Shown piece by piece: positions 8,965 to 17,281 of a stretch of DNA of 64,000 bases (position 1 is the first letter of the stretch; every line of letters begins with the position of its first letter). Made by a program: the position numbers and the translations under genes. Under the pieces are notes generated by a model. That model saw only the letters and a program-made list of their open reading frames with translations, did no database searches and was not told the origin of the DNA. This DNA is from Hahella ganghwensis DSM 17046 (lineage in GTDB: Bacteria; Pseudomonadota; Gammaproteobacteria; Pseudomonadales; Oleiphilaceae): positions 46,737 to 110,736 of the forward strand of contig NZ_AQXX01000125.1 of NCBI RefSeq assembly GCF_000376785.1. The letters are read 5' to 3'.

Positions 8965-9441
8965 TTAACGCCGCTGCGGCAACGCGGATCGTTTTTCAAT
9001 AGTCTGCTCGGAAGGATCTTCCCCGTGACAACCGCAATCGCCTTCCAACACGGGATGATCCAGATCCTTGAGGATGCCACACTCAGCAGCCTCGCGATCA
9101 CTATCACACCGACTTCGCAATGTTGTCAGCCGGGATTTCAGTGCCACGAGAGACTCGATTTTCTGTTCGATATTATCAATGTGACGATCAATACTCTGAT
9201 TCACCTCATCGCACTTGAGGTCAGGATGACTCTGATAATGCAGCAACACTTCGATATCTTTCAGGGATAACTCCAATGCCCTGCAATGGCGGATAAAATG
9301 TAAGGCATCCAGGTGATTCTGCCGATAGTCCCGATAGCCTGACTCCAGACGAGCAGGCGCCGGAAGCAACCCAATCCGCTCATAGTAGCGCACAGTTTCA
9401 ACATCACATTGTGCTTTCTTCGCCAGAACACCAATTCTCAT
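8965..9441 (-). CDS. cadR: Cd(II)/Pb(II)-responsive MerR-family regulator (CadR/PbrR type)
   Basis: A 158-residue protein with the MerR winged helix-turn-helix at residues 1-70 (RIGVLAKKAQCDVETVRYYE, then GYRDY). A dimerisation helix follows, with the three metal-binding cysteines C77, C112 and C121. This cysteine spacing is that of PbrR/CadR, not of MerR, CueR or ZntR. The C-terminus adds GDCGCHGED, a possible extra metal site. It is convergent with the CDF-like gene whose promoter carries the matching operator. Regulator and target thus face each other instead of diverging. Cadmium versus lead specificity cannot be told from sequence. Confidence 0.9.
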   Translation of the reverse strand: MRIGVLAKKAQCDVETVRYYERIGLLPAPARLESGYRDYRQNHLDALHFIRHCRALELSLKDIEVLLHYQSHPDLKCDEVNQSIDRHIDNIEQKIESLVALKSRLTTLRSRCDSDREAAECGILKDLDHPVLEGDCGCHGEDPSEQTIEKRSALPQRR

Positions 9442-9745
9442 TTCTTTGTCCGCTTAACTGATTGCCCGGAATCATGACCCAGACTCTTATGGCAAGTTTA
9501 CCTCAAAGCCATTTTATTTGTGCGGATTCCCACACAAAGGATATTTCATTCTGGGTGACAACCCGCACAATAATAGATCTAAGAGGCATAACCAGACACC
9601 TACACCTCTTTGTTCTCATGAGCATTTTCCCACTTTCTTCGACTTTGGTCTAAGGCTTGCACAACAATCTGCGAGCCGATCAAAGTTGTAGCTCATCTTT
9701 GGCGCCTCACGGGACCCTAAAAATAACCTTTACCCGGAGAACCCC
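9442..9745. other. 304-bp intergenic region, nothing recognised
   Basis: This is the upstream region shared by the minus-strand MerR gene and the plus-strand solute-binding protein gene. I found no MerR-type dyad here, so the regulator is probably not autoregulated by the operator type seen at 8201. A CGGAG ribosome-binding site precedes the ATG at 9746. Confidence 0.4.
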
Positions 9746-10501
9746 ATGAAACGATTATCAATAGGCACGCTTTTATTTTTAACATGTACCCTCACCCAGG
9801 CAGCCAGCCTCACGTTCAATACCCAAGACTTCCGCCCTTTTACGTATTTGCAGGAAAATACCGTTTCCGGCCCAGGGGCTGAACTGGTGAGCCTGATCTG
9901 CCAATCCGCCGGATTCAATTGTTCTGTCAATCTGATGGACTGGACAGAGGCCCAAAAAGAAGCCAGAGATAAAAAGGTCGACGGTCTATTTGTTATTGGC
10001 TGGAATGAGAAGAGAAGTGAATGGCTGCATTATTCCCTGCCCATTATCACGACCCAATATGGTTTCTTCGTCCAGGAGAGCAATAGCAAATCCTACACAA
10101 CCCTGACCAGCTTCTCGGAACACAATGTAGGGGTATTCGGTCCATCCAATACCTCCAGATCCCTGGAAAAGATTCAAAAGGCTGTCCCTTCATTGAATAT
10201 CAGTATGGCGCCTGATGATCTGGTTTCCTTTCAAATGCTCAGTAATGGCAAGGTTGATGCCGTATATTCCAACCGGGATGTGGGGCTTGAGATATTGCAA
10301 CAACTCAAAATCAATAACGTTCGTTATGCATGGCGCCATAAGACACTTAATTACTACATCGGATTTGTTAAACATCACACCAGCCGCCGCTTGATCAATG
10401 ATTTCAATAAAACACTGAAATCTCTCTATAAATCCGGTGAAGCGCAGAAAATTCTGGCAAAGTACGGGATCGATTCCCCAATGGAAGCCGATCAGCCTTA
10501 G
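9746..10501 (+). CDS. Periplasmic solute-binding protein, family 3 (first of a tandem pair)
   Basis: A 251-residue protein with a signal peptide (cleavage near TQA-A). The type-2 periplasmic-binding fold is of the amino-acid-binding/SBP_bac_3 kind: NTQDFRPFTYL strand-turn, DGLFVIGWNEKRSEW in lobe 1, YGFFVQ hinge, VGVFGPSNTSRSL, and the closing segment DAVYSNRDVGLEIL. Two cysteines (CQSAGFNC) could form a disulphide. There is no transporter permease or ATPase nearby, so it may feed a distant ABC system, a chemoreceptor or a sensor kinase. The next gene is a close paralogue. Confidence 0.8.
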   Translation: MKRLSIGTLLFLTCTLTQAASLTFNTQDFRPFTYLQENTVSGPGAELVSLICQSAGFNCSVNLMDWTEAQKEARDKKVDGLFVIGWNEKRSEWLHYSLPIITTQYGFFVQESNSKSYTTLTSFSEHNVGVFGPSNTSRSLEKIQKAVPSLNISMAPDDLVSFQMLSNGKVDAVYSNRDVGLEILQQLKINNVRYAWRHKTLNYYIGFVKHHTSRRLINDFNKTLKSLYKSGEAQKILAKYGIDSPMEADQP

Positions 10502-10573
10502 TCTTTGTGGTTTTAAAAATTTAAATAAGATCAGCAATCACACTCATCCGAGTTCGGATGGGGAGTCACGAGC

Positions 10574-11374
10574 ATGAAACTTATTGCACTATCGTTATTA
10601 AGCCTCATCCTTGGCATTGCCGTCAGTACTGTCAGGGCACAACCAGAATTGTCCTTTGTCACGCAGGATTTCGGCCCGTTTCAGGTCGACTCTGATACCG
10701 GAGCCCGAGGTCCCGCGGTTGAGATCGTTCGTCGAGCCTGCGAAATTTCCAGGATCAATTGTCGCGTAAGACTCTACCCCTGGAGACGAGCCCTGCAGCT
10801 CGCCCATGACGCTGCAGTCAATGGGCTGTTTGTGATCGGCCGGAATCCAGAGCGCGAAGACTGGCTATATTTCTCAGAGCCGATTATCGCAACTGAATAC
10901 GGTTTTTTTGTTCCTTTGAACGACACTGGTAACTACGAGCGGATAGACGACTTTGCCAATCTGCGGGTTGGCGTATTCGGTCCTTCGAATACATCCAGAT
11001 CTTTAACGCAAATCGCCAAAAAGCTTGGCAATCTGACCATGGAAATGTCGCCGGATGATCTCGACGGTTTTCGCAAACTCAATGCCAACAGAATTCAGGC
11101 CGTCTATTCCAATAAAAGTGTTGGAATGTACATCCGTCAGCAACTTTCGCTGACGAATATCCGCTACGCCCACAGTGATCGGAAGTTGCTTTATTACATT
11201 GGTTTTGTACGGGCTGTAACCCCCAAGACCATTGTTGATGATTTTAATGAGGCACTCAGAGAAATGAACATGATGGGTGAATTACAAGAGATATTACTTC
11301 GCCACAATCTGACACCTGCCCAGTTATCCATTTCTCCGAAAAAACTCTACACACAAGCAGGCGGGCAACAGTGA
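10574..11374 (+). CDS. Periplasmic solute-binding protein, family 3 (second of a tandem pair)
   Basis: A 266-residue protein with a signal peptide (LSLLSLILGIAVSTVRA). It follows its neighbour after 72 bp and aligns with it throughout. The shared blocks are TQDFxPF, FVIGxNxxRxxW, VGVFGPSNTSRSL (identical), PDDL, AVYSNxxVG and NDFN or DDFN. The equivalent cysteines (CEISRINC) are kept. This is recent tandem duplication with divergence mainly in lobe 1, where the ligand would sit. The ligand is unknown. The ATG at 10574 has a GGGAG site upstream. Confidence 0.8.
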   Translation: MKLIALSLLSLILGIAVSTVRAQPELSFVTQDFGPFQVDSDTGARGPAVEIVRRACEISRINCRVRLYPWRRALQLAHDAAVNGLFVIGRNPEREDWLYFSEPIIATEYGFFVPLNDTGNYERIDDFANLRVGVFGPSNTSRSLTQIAKKLGNLTMEMSPDDLDGFRKLNANRIQAVYSNKSVGMYIRQQLSLTNIRYAHSDRKLLYYIGFVRAVTPKTIVDDFNEALREMNMMGELQEILLRHNLTPAQLSISPKKLYTQAGGQQ

Positions 11375-11386
11375 TTACATCCCCCG

Positions 11387-11402
11387 TGTGACAAAGATCA
11401 CA
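11387..11402. promoter_or_regulatory. Perfect CRP/Vfr-type site
   Basis: TGTGACAAAGATCACA matches TGTGA-N6-TCACA exactly. It lies in the gap after the second solute-binding protein gene, 78 bp before the start of the third (11480), where it could act as an activator site for the third gene. Confidence 0.55.
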
Positions 11403-11479
11403 ATTTGAGTGCAAAACTTCCGCGGGGGAACTATTATTCACTTTAAGGGTGGCTTTAGTTCATAGTCAGGCTAAGGACA

Positions 11480-12307
11480 GTGATTCTTTCATTTATTCAA
11501 CCGCTTATCGTTACCTTAAACAGCTGGAAGGCTGTCGGGTTTCTGAATCCGGCGGCCAGGGCATCTTTCTACCGCCCAATTCATCTGACAATCCTCTGCT
11601 TTCTCATACTCCTGTCTGTGTCGGTTCGTTCAGAAGAGACCTCACCTGAAATTCAGGTCAGGGTTGCAGTAAATAATGCCCCACCTTACCGAATTATTGA
11701 CGACTCACAGGTTGGAGGCCTTTACATTGATATATTCAACGCACTGGCTGACCGTTTACGCTGGCATGTTATCTATGAGGAAGTCCCCTTTCCCAGAGCA
11801 CTTCATATGATGGAGTTCGGGCAGGCAGATATCATGCTTGGCCCGATCCGTCGGCCGGAACGGGAAGCTTTCATGGATTATTCAATTCCCGCATTTCCTC
11901 CGGAAAGAAAACTGTTTTTGGTTAAAAGCCAGGAACAATTGATACACAGCTATCAAGACCTGAAAGACAAAAACATCGGTACACTGCGCGGCAGTGTCTA
12001 TTTTATCCGCTTTGACAGGGATAAGAGCCTGACAAAAATTGAAGGGAGTAACTACCGAAACCTACTCCGAATGCTGGAATTTGGACGTCTGGATACCGTC
12101 ATTATCCCGGAACTTCTGGCAGTGGCTCTGCAAAAAGAAATGGGACTGCAGTTTCTGGCTTCACCCTACACTATTCCAGGAGAGACCTCTTATATCACCC
12201 TATCCCGCAAGTCGTTGCTCAAAGAGCACGTCCGTGAGATCAAAGAAGCACTGGACCAGCTCAAATCCGATCAGACCTACAGCAGGCTAGTGGACAAGTA
12301 CCGCTGA
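11480..12307 (+). CDS. Periplasmic solute-binding protein, family 3 (third, divergent member)
   Basis: About 275 residues. The mature part begins near EETSPEIQVRVAVNNAPPYR, a typical SBP_bac_3 opening (VxxxxPPY), followed by GGLYIDIFNAL, FPRALHMMEFGQADIML and GTLRGSVYF. It belongs to the same broad family as the two upstream proteins but lacks their VGVFGPSNTSRSL signature, so it is not a third copy. The start is uncertain: GTG at 11480 has an AAGGA only 2 nt away and gives an unusually long N-region before the hydrophobic segment LTILCFLILLSVSV. A CRP-like site precedes it. Confidence 0.75.
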   Translation: MILSFIQPLIVTLNSWKAVGFLNPAARASFYRPIHLTILCFLILLSVSVRSEETSPEIQVRVAVNNAPPYRIIDDSQVGGLYIDIFNALADRLRWHVIYEEVPFPRALHMMEFGQADIMLGPIRRPEREAFMDYSIPAFPPERKLFLVKSQEQLIHSYQDLKDKNIGTLRGSVYFIRFDRDKSLTKIEGSNYRNLLRMLEFGRLDTVIIPELLAVALQKEMGLQFLASPYTIPGETSYITLSRKSLLKEHVREIKEALDQLKSDQTYSRLVDKYR

Positions 12308-12330
12308 CTGTAAATGTTTGATTCGACTGA

Positions 12331-12711
12331 CTACTGTTTTTGACGTGACTGATGTGGATCTCCTGAGAGCCCAATAAGACAAAGAACGATGGCTGTTATG
12401 TTCGTTGTCAGGGGATTAAATGCCTCAATCAAAAGCCCAGGGCTGAATATCATGACATCCAGCAGCAACATTACCAAAGCTGCCAGGGCAATGATCAGCG
12501 GCCACCTGGAATACCTGAACCAAAGAATAAGCAAGGCCAGCCCGATTTCCATCCCTCCGCCGACAGTTGCCACCACTTCGGCCGGAAGGTTAATCCCGTG
12601 AGCATCAATCATGCTCACTTCCACCGGGCTCAGGAAAAGTATTTTTGGAACCAGTCCATGATAGAAAAACACAAATGCCAGAGTAATACGGCTCCAAAAA
12701 TGATGATTCAT
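12331..12711 (-). CDS. DoxX-like integral membrane protein
   Basis: A 126-residue protein with four hydrophobic helices. The opening WSRITLAFVFFYHGLVPKILF and the later GGGMEIGLALLILW segment match the DoxX-like family, which is also found as a C-terminal domain of some YbjT-type oxidoreductases. The biochemical role is unknown. It is transcribed alone, convergent with the third solute-binding protein gene after a 23-bp gap. Confidence 0.7.
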   Translation of the reverse strand: MNHHFWSRITLAFVFFYHGLVPKILFLSPVEVSMIDAHGINLPAEVVATVGGGMEIGLALLILWFRYSRWPLIIALAALVMLLLDVMIFSPGLLIEAFNPLTTNITAIVLCLIGLSGDPHQSRQKQ

Positions 12712-13123
12712 ACATTCCTCAAAACTGAATAATGAGGATTCCAGTCCTCATAAGCCGCCACTTCTTGTAAACACCTGCTATTGGTGGACACGCCCAGAAG
12801 ATCAATATTTCACCAAGGCAAACCTTCAGGGATCTGGAATTCCTCATAGATGGCACAAAAGGGTGTCTCATATAAATTTCTTCGTCAATCTCTTGTATAG
12901 CCATCTCTTGTATAGCGATAGAAACCTGACTCTATCGATCAAAGATACAACGACATATTTAAGAACATCATACAAGGGCTATAGTTTTCGCCGATAAGGT
13001 TCCCCGGTAAAAACGATGACTCCTCAGTTAGTGAACAGGTTAGACTTCAGACCTGTCAGGCTTTCAGTTTTTTCAATCTGGCAGCCTTACCACCAAAGAA
13101 AAATCAATGAAAGGGAGAGCACA
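12712..13123. other. 412-bp intergenic region with a short tandem repeat
   Basis: No gene is supported here. ATCTCTTGTATAGC occurs at 12888-12901 and again at 12903-12916, a 15-bp tandem duplication, followed by a CGATAG/CTATCG hairpin. The frame of the next gene stays open back to 13016, but its signal peptide and ribosome-binding site place the start at 13124. Confidence 0.35.
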
Positions 13124-13564
13124 ATGACCTCAAACCAAATACGTGGAATTCTTATTGGCGGCATGCTTTTACTGCTGGGTTCGGCCGGCCTTGCCCACAG
13201 CGAAACACAAACCCTCAGCGTTGACGGCGTCGAAAACACCTCCATCGTCGACTACAAGGAAATCCTAAACAAAGGCGCTCAATTGACCCTGGAGCCCGGC
13301 CATTACCTGATCAATATCACTGAAGGAAAGTTTTCCTACGGCCCAACCTTCCCCGCCGAGCCCTTTGTCATGGTATTTCTTGACGGCGAAATCACCAAAC
13401 ATGCCAACGGTGTGACCCCGCCTGCATCCTGGGCCACATTACAATCCTATGATGATGTATTGAATGTATCGGTCACCAAGACCACCAAGCTCTACGCCAC
13501 CTACCTTGACCGCAACCAGAAGAACAACAGTGGCGGTGTCAAGCTTTCGGTTACCCGTCAGTAA
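13124..13564 (+). CDS. Small exported protein of unknown function
   Basis: A 146-residue protein with a clear signal peptide (ILIGGMLLLLGSAGLAHS). The mature domain is about 120 residues, mostly predicted beta (TLEPGHYLINI, FVMVFLDGEI, TTKLYATYLDR), with no cysteines, which suggests a small beta-sandwich. I do not recognise a family. The ATG at 13124 is chosen because GGGAG sits 7 nt upstream and the signal peptide begins there. It is the first gene of the block leading into the AfsA-like gene 420 bp later, so it may belong with it. Confidence 0.7.
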   Translation: MTSNQIRGILIGGMLLLLGSAGLAHSETQTLSVDGVENTSIVDYKEILNKGAQLTLEPGHYLINITEGKFSYGPTFPAEPFVMVFLDGEITKHANGVTPPASWATLQSYDDVLNVSVTKTTKLYATYLDRNQKNNSGGVKLSVTRQ

Positions 13565-13983
13565 TTCCCATTACCAGTACTTTTATCGTAAATAATGGGC
13601 AGCTTAGTCTGTCCGTTATTTTTCTATCAGCCGGGTCAATTTCCCTGGCTCTTCAGGCGCTTTAAAATCGCGCCCGTACGACCTCCTCTCATAACAATTT
13701 TATTTCTTATCCGTCATACACTTAGAAATATAATTCGCTTCATTACCAATTTATTTCCAACTATAGACGGAACTGATAACACCCCAAGACAAAAGATTCT
13801 TTAACCTTTTTCTCCCCCCCCATAACATGCTGTTGAGCGTTGCAGAAAGATCATCTCCTGGTCTGCTGTGGTATGGCTCATCAATAAGGGTAATCAGTTA
13901 ACCGGCAGTTTGACTACCCGCAAACAACTATCTCGATTTTGATTTACTTACTTTCAACATATCTTTTCAAAGGAATTGCAGCC
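13565..13983. other. 419-bp AT-rich intergenic region
   Basis: No gene or known RNA was recognised. There is a run of eight C at about 13813-13820. An AAAGGA ribosome-binding site at 13969-13974 serves the AfsA-like gene. The AT-rich stretch probably contains that gene's promoter, but I could not identify its boxes. Confidence 0.35.
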
Positions 13984-14745
13984 ATGGATCAGAAAGTTAT
14001 CTACGTGGTGGGAGACCCCTTCGCGGAAATGAAGAGACTGGGAAATATCATCACAGTATCAGACCTGAAAAAGCAGCTGGCTGAAGGCTCGACACTTGAT
14101 GAAGAAATCTCCTATGTTATGGCACAGGGTGCGGACAGAGTGAACGAAGGCGGTTTTCTAAAATTTATCACCGCAGATACCACCCAATCCCGTCCACTTG
14201 CCAGCTCTTTGGCAACCCATAAGCACAAATCTCACAATATACTGATTTCTGCACCTCAGAAGGTCTCGGATGTGCTTTATCGCAGCAATGTATTGATTGA
14301 CGGAAACTGTGCAGAAATCAGCGATCACAGCACCGGGTTGCACGTTCAGGGAATGGTCATCATGGAAGCTGCGCGCCAGATGGTCACTGCAGTGACAGAG
14401 GACCACATTTTCCCGGCGGAATCCCGAGGATCATATTTTTTCGTTTTGAATCAAATGGACGCAAACTTTCATCGCTTTGCTTTTCCGTTTGCCATGCATA
14501 TTGATTGCCGTTTGGACCGTTGTGAGTTGGATGAACGCGGCAACTACAGCTGTGATTATGTTATGGACGTCATCCAGAACGGCCAGTCTACAGCGACCAT
14601 CCGCATTGTCTTCAAGTGTTATGACAAATCCTTGATTGCCAGAAAAGAGGAAAAAATGGCAGCACAGACGTTGGAGAGTCTTCTGGCAGAAGATACGAGA
14701 CGTCTGGCCGACCAGTATCAACCTTCACAGTTAGAACCAGCCTGA
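13984..14745 (+). CDS. AfsA (A-factor biosynthesis) hotdog-domain protein
   Basis: A 253-residue cytoplasmic protein carrying the AfsA signature at residues 114-133: DHSTGLHVQGM followed by VIMEAARQM, matching the DHxxGxHVxGM-EAARQ pattern of gamma-butyrolactone synthases. In Streptomyces, AfsA joins a beta-ketoacyl-ACP to dihydroxyacetone phosphate on the way to A-factor. Actinobacterial AfsA usually holds two such repeats; only one signature is clear here, with a second hotdog-like half around residues 150-240 lacking it. The ATG at 13984 follows AAAGGA. An exported lactone-type flavin oxidase starts 20 bp downstream, suggesting co-transcription. The domain is firm; the product is inferred. 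Confidence 0.82.
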   Translation: MDQKVIYVVGDPFAEMKRLGNIITVSDLKKQLAEGSTLDEEISYVMAQGADRVNEGGFLKFITADTTQSRPLASSLATHKHKSHNILISAPQKVSDVLYRSNVLIDGNCAEISDHSTGLHVQGMVIMEAARQMVTAVTEDHIFPAESRGSYFFVLNQMDANFHRFAFPFAMHIDCRLDRCELDERGNYSCDYVMDVIQNGQSTATIRIVFKCYDKSLIARKEEKMAAQTLESLLAEDTRRLADQYQPSQLEPA

Positions 14746-14765
14746 ACCCTGTAAAGGAAAGCTCA

Positions 14766-16457
14766 ATGAAAATTCTAAAAACACTGCTTCTTTCATTATC
14801 GCTGTCTTTAATCGGCAGCTTTGCCATGGCCTCAGAGGAATTTCCCACCCGTGCGGAGGTGCTGGCACAGTTACTCGACAGCACCAATGACTTCTTTTCG
14901 ACCTACGGCAACTGTCCTCGCACTGACATCGCTACCAGTTGCGGTGACGGTGTCTGTGCAACCGGCAACGGTGAGACGGCTGCAATGTGCCCGCAGGATT
15001 GTAACTCTGCACCGGTCATTGGCTGGACCAAACAAGCCTTCTGCGATGAAGTCAAAGCAGTCTACGAGCCATCTTCCTTTGAGGAAATGGCCGACATCAT
15101 GCAGGAAGCCAGAGTCAAGGGCCAGAAAGTCAAGATTCTGGGCAGCCGCTATTCCATGTCCAGGATCATCTGTACTGACGGTATCGTCATTATCACCACC
15201 CACCTCAATCGCATCCATGGCATTGAGCAGTACCAGGGTGAACAAACCGTTCTGGTTGACGGCGGTGTCACACTCAAAGCATTGAATGAGTGGCTTTATG
15301 ACCGTGGACTCGCTCTCGGCTACGGCACGATTGCCCCCTACCGGACCACTGTCGCAGGTGTCATCGGCACCGGCTCACACGGCGGTTCCTACAAGCACAA
15401 TGCCGTTCTCTCGAATGACGTCGCCAGCGTTGAGATCATTAACTCTGAAGGAGATCTGGTAGAGTACTCTGACCAGTCAAAAGATCCCAATATTATCAAA
15501 GCCCTGAGAGCTCACCTTGGTCTTCTGGGTGTAGTGACTAAAGTTCGATTGAAGGTTCAGCCTACTTTTAATCTCCACGTGGAAATCGACACCAAACCAG
15601 AAGAAGCCCTGTTCGCTGGAGAAGGTATCCGTGGACTGGTTGATGACTGCGACTACAGTGGTATCACCTGGTTCCCTCATACTGGCAAAATCGTCCGGGC
15701 CTGTGGTCAGGAAACGGACGCTCCAGCCGACCCAGGCGCCAGAACGGTCCTGCTTAAACCTCAGGGAGGCGATCTCGCGCTACTTCATCGTCTGCAGAAG
15801 GGTATTCATCTGAGTGCCTGCTACAAACCAGTGGCGGCTTTAACTGAGTGGTACCAGTATGAGCTCTACAGCAGTGGCCCCTACCTGTTGAAGCACGATG
15901 GCAACGGAGACGTCATCCAGACTTACGAGGCCACAGGCCCGGCCCATATGATGCTCAGCGGTGAAGCGACTCCAAGCCCAGTACTGCACTTTATCACCGA
16001 TTACGCTTTCTCGGTTCCGAACCAGAACGCGGAAGCAGCTGTCGCCTTTATTAACGACTATCTGCGTGAACGTCACCTGAGCCTGCCGATTGGTGCCGTT
16101 TACATGCGATTCTCTCCTTCTGACGACGCCTCGCTGATGGCACATTCAAGCGCCGGCGGCGACTTCAATCTAAACCAGCCAGCCTTGAACCTAGAGTTTC
16201 TGGTTTATCGTCCCAAGGGCTTCGATGATGCTCAAAACGCTGAGTTCACTGCTACTTACGACAACCTGGCCAGTGAATTGATGTCCCGTTTCAGTGCTCG
16301 TCCTCATTGGGGCAAGTCAAAACAATCCCTGTTTAAAGAAGCTGTTGCAAAAGGTCTGTACGGAGACAATCTGGAGGCTTTCAAAGCCGTAGCTGTAAAG
16401 CTTGATCCCGCCGGAATCTTTAGCAATGACTGGGCGGAGGACATCGGATTGCGGTAA
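14766..16457 (+). CDS. Exported FAD-linked oxidase of the aldonolactone oxidase type
   Basis: A 563-residue protein with a signal peptide (KTLLLSLSLSLIGSFAMA). A cysteine-rich stretch (CGDGVC, CPQDC) precedes a PCMH-type FAD-binding domain at about residues 90-265, with KILGSRYSMS and VIGTGSHGGSY. The C-terminal D-arabinono-1,4-lactone oxidase domain ends in the family's PHWGK motif. Family members oxidise L-gulono-, L-galactono- or arabinono-lactones to unsaturated enol-lactones; sugar oxidases also occur. Export is unusual for a flavoprotein and suggests Sec export before FAD loading, or a covalent flavin. It lies 20 bp after the AfsA-like gene, and a strong terminator follows. Confidence 0.83.
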   Translation: MKILKTLLLSLSLSLIGSFAMASEEFPTRAEVLAQLLDSTNDFFSTYGNCPRTDIATSCGDGVCATGNGETAAMCPQDCNSAPVIGWTKQAFCDEVKAVYEPSSFEEMADIMQEARVKGQKVKILGSRYSMSRIICTDGIVIITTHLNRIHGIEQYQGEQTVLVDGGVTLKALNEWLYDRGLALGYGTIAPYRTTVAGVIGTGSHGGSYKHNAVLSNDVASVEIINSEGDLVEYSDQSKDPNIIKALRAHLGLLGVVTKVRLKVQPTFNLHVEIDTKPEEALFAGEGIRGLVDDCDYSGITWFPHTGKIVRACGQETDAPADPGARTVLLKPQGGDLALLHRLQKGIHLSACYKPVAALTEWYQYELYSSGPYLLKHDGNGDVIQTYEATGPAHMMLSGEATPSPVLHFITDYAFSVPNQNAEAAVAFINDYLRERHLSLPIGAVYMRFSPSDDASLMAHSSAGGDFNLNQPALNLEFLVYRPKGFDDAQNAEFTATYDNLASELMSRFSARPHWGKSKQSLFKEAVAKGLYGDNLEAFKAVAVKLDPAGIFSNDWAEDIGLR

Positions 16458-16468
16458 CGCAACTCTCT

Positions 16469-16516
16469 GGGCCCGGTCAGGACCTGGTGTCCATCCCCTG
16501 ACCGGGCCATTTTTTA
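16469..16516 (+). terminator. Strong rho-independent terminator
   Basis: GGCCCGGTCAGG pairs with CCTGACCGGGCC across a short loop and is followed by ATTTTTT. It ends the AfsA-like/flavin-oxidase transcript. Confidence 0.85.
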
Positions 16517-16558
16517 TAAACAAAATAATTAACCCCTTTTGAGATTAAGAGGTCATCC

Positions 16559-17155
16559 ATGAAACACCATCCTACTCGCCCCCCCCTGTTTACCTCATTG
16601 GCAACCTGCCTGATGGCTGCCACAATTTCCAGCGGCGCGGCAGCGGCTCCTCCTTCCAGTACCAACCCCCAGGGCAACGTCTTCATTTTTACTTCTGAAA
16701 GCGATCCCAATGTCCCTGCCGATGAGGAGTTCTGTGCTACTGCGCCTTTTGAGACAACTGCAACATTCGGCGCCAGCCTGTGGTCACTGCACACCTGGAT
16801 ACATAACGGCAAGCTCATGTATAACAAACTGCTGCAGATCGGAACAGCCACATCCTGTCTTGAAATCGACCCGGACGAACTGGTGCCTGGCGGTCTGTTG
16901 CCTATCTATCTGAAGTTTGAGCTTCCCAGCGTGACATTTACCGCTGCCGGACTCTGTCAGAATACTACTGGAGATGTGCCTATCGATGGGGTTCTGTTGA
17001 CAGGATGCACCCTGAATATGGTGAACATTCCTGCAAACTCCAACATTGTCGGCGGGATGGCTTCCAGTAATTCCGTGCTGAACCCTGAGGGCCTTCCCGG
17101 GGTTAATACCGGTTCTGTGTGGACCATCAAGTACTACGAAAGCACGGAAAACTGA
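16559..17155 (+). CDS. Exported protein of unknown function
   Basis: A 198-residue protein with a signal peptide (LATCLMAATISSGAAAA). The mature part starts PPSSTNPQGNVFIFTSESD and is rich in beta-type segments, with five cysteines (EEFCATAP, TSCLEI, AGLCQNT, TGCTLN and one in the signal peptide). I recognise no domain. It follows the flavin-oxidase terminator closely and is preceded by AGAGG. It lies inside the AfsA-type block and shares with its neighbours the property of being exported. Confidence 0.65.
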   Translation: MKHHPTRPPLFTSLATCLMAATISSGAAAAPPSSTNPQGNVFIFTSESDPNVPADEEFCATAPFETTATFGASLWSLHTWIHNGKLMYNKLLQIGTATSCLEIDPDELVPGGLLPIYLKFELPSVTFTAAGLCQNTTGDVPIDGVLLTGCTLNMVNIPANSNIVGGMASSNSVLNPEGLPGVNTGSVWTIKYYESTEN

Positions 17156-17256
17156 GGCTGAAGTCAGGGAGTTTTATCCCTGGCCTGACAATTGACAACT
17201 ACCTGAACTGACAATTGAAGACAAAAAGTGGGCTTGCTCACGAATCCACTTTTCAC

Positions 17257-17281
17257 AGAGCCTGTAATATCAGGCTCTTTT
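17257..17281 (+). terminator. Terminator between convergent genes
   Basis: AGAGCCTG pairs with CAGGCTCT across a TAATAT loop and is followed by a T-rich stretch. It ends the gene at 16559 and overlaps the last codons of the convergent LysR gene. Confidence 0.75.

Noticed and set aside
9442..9745. Expected second MerR operator for autoregulation of the cadR-type gene
   Set aside because: No dyad resembling the one at 8204 was found.
13595..13804. 69-residue frame on the plus strand
   Set aside because: Composition typical of AT-rich non-coding DNA and no ribosome-binding site.
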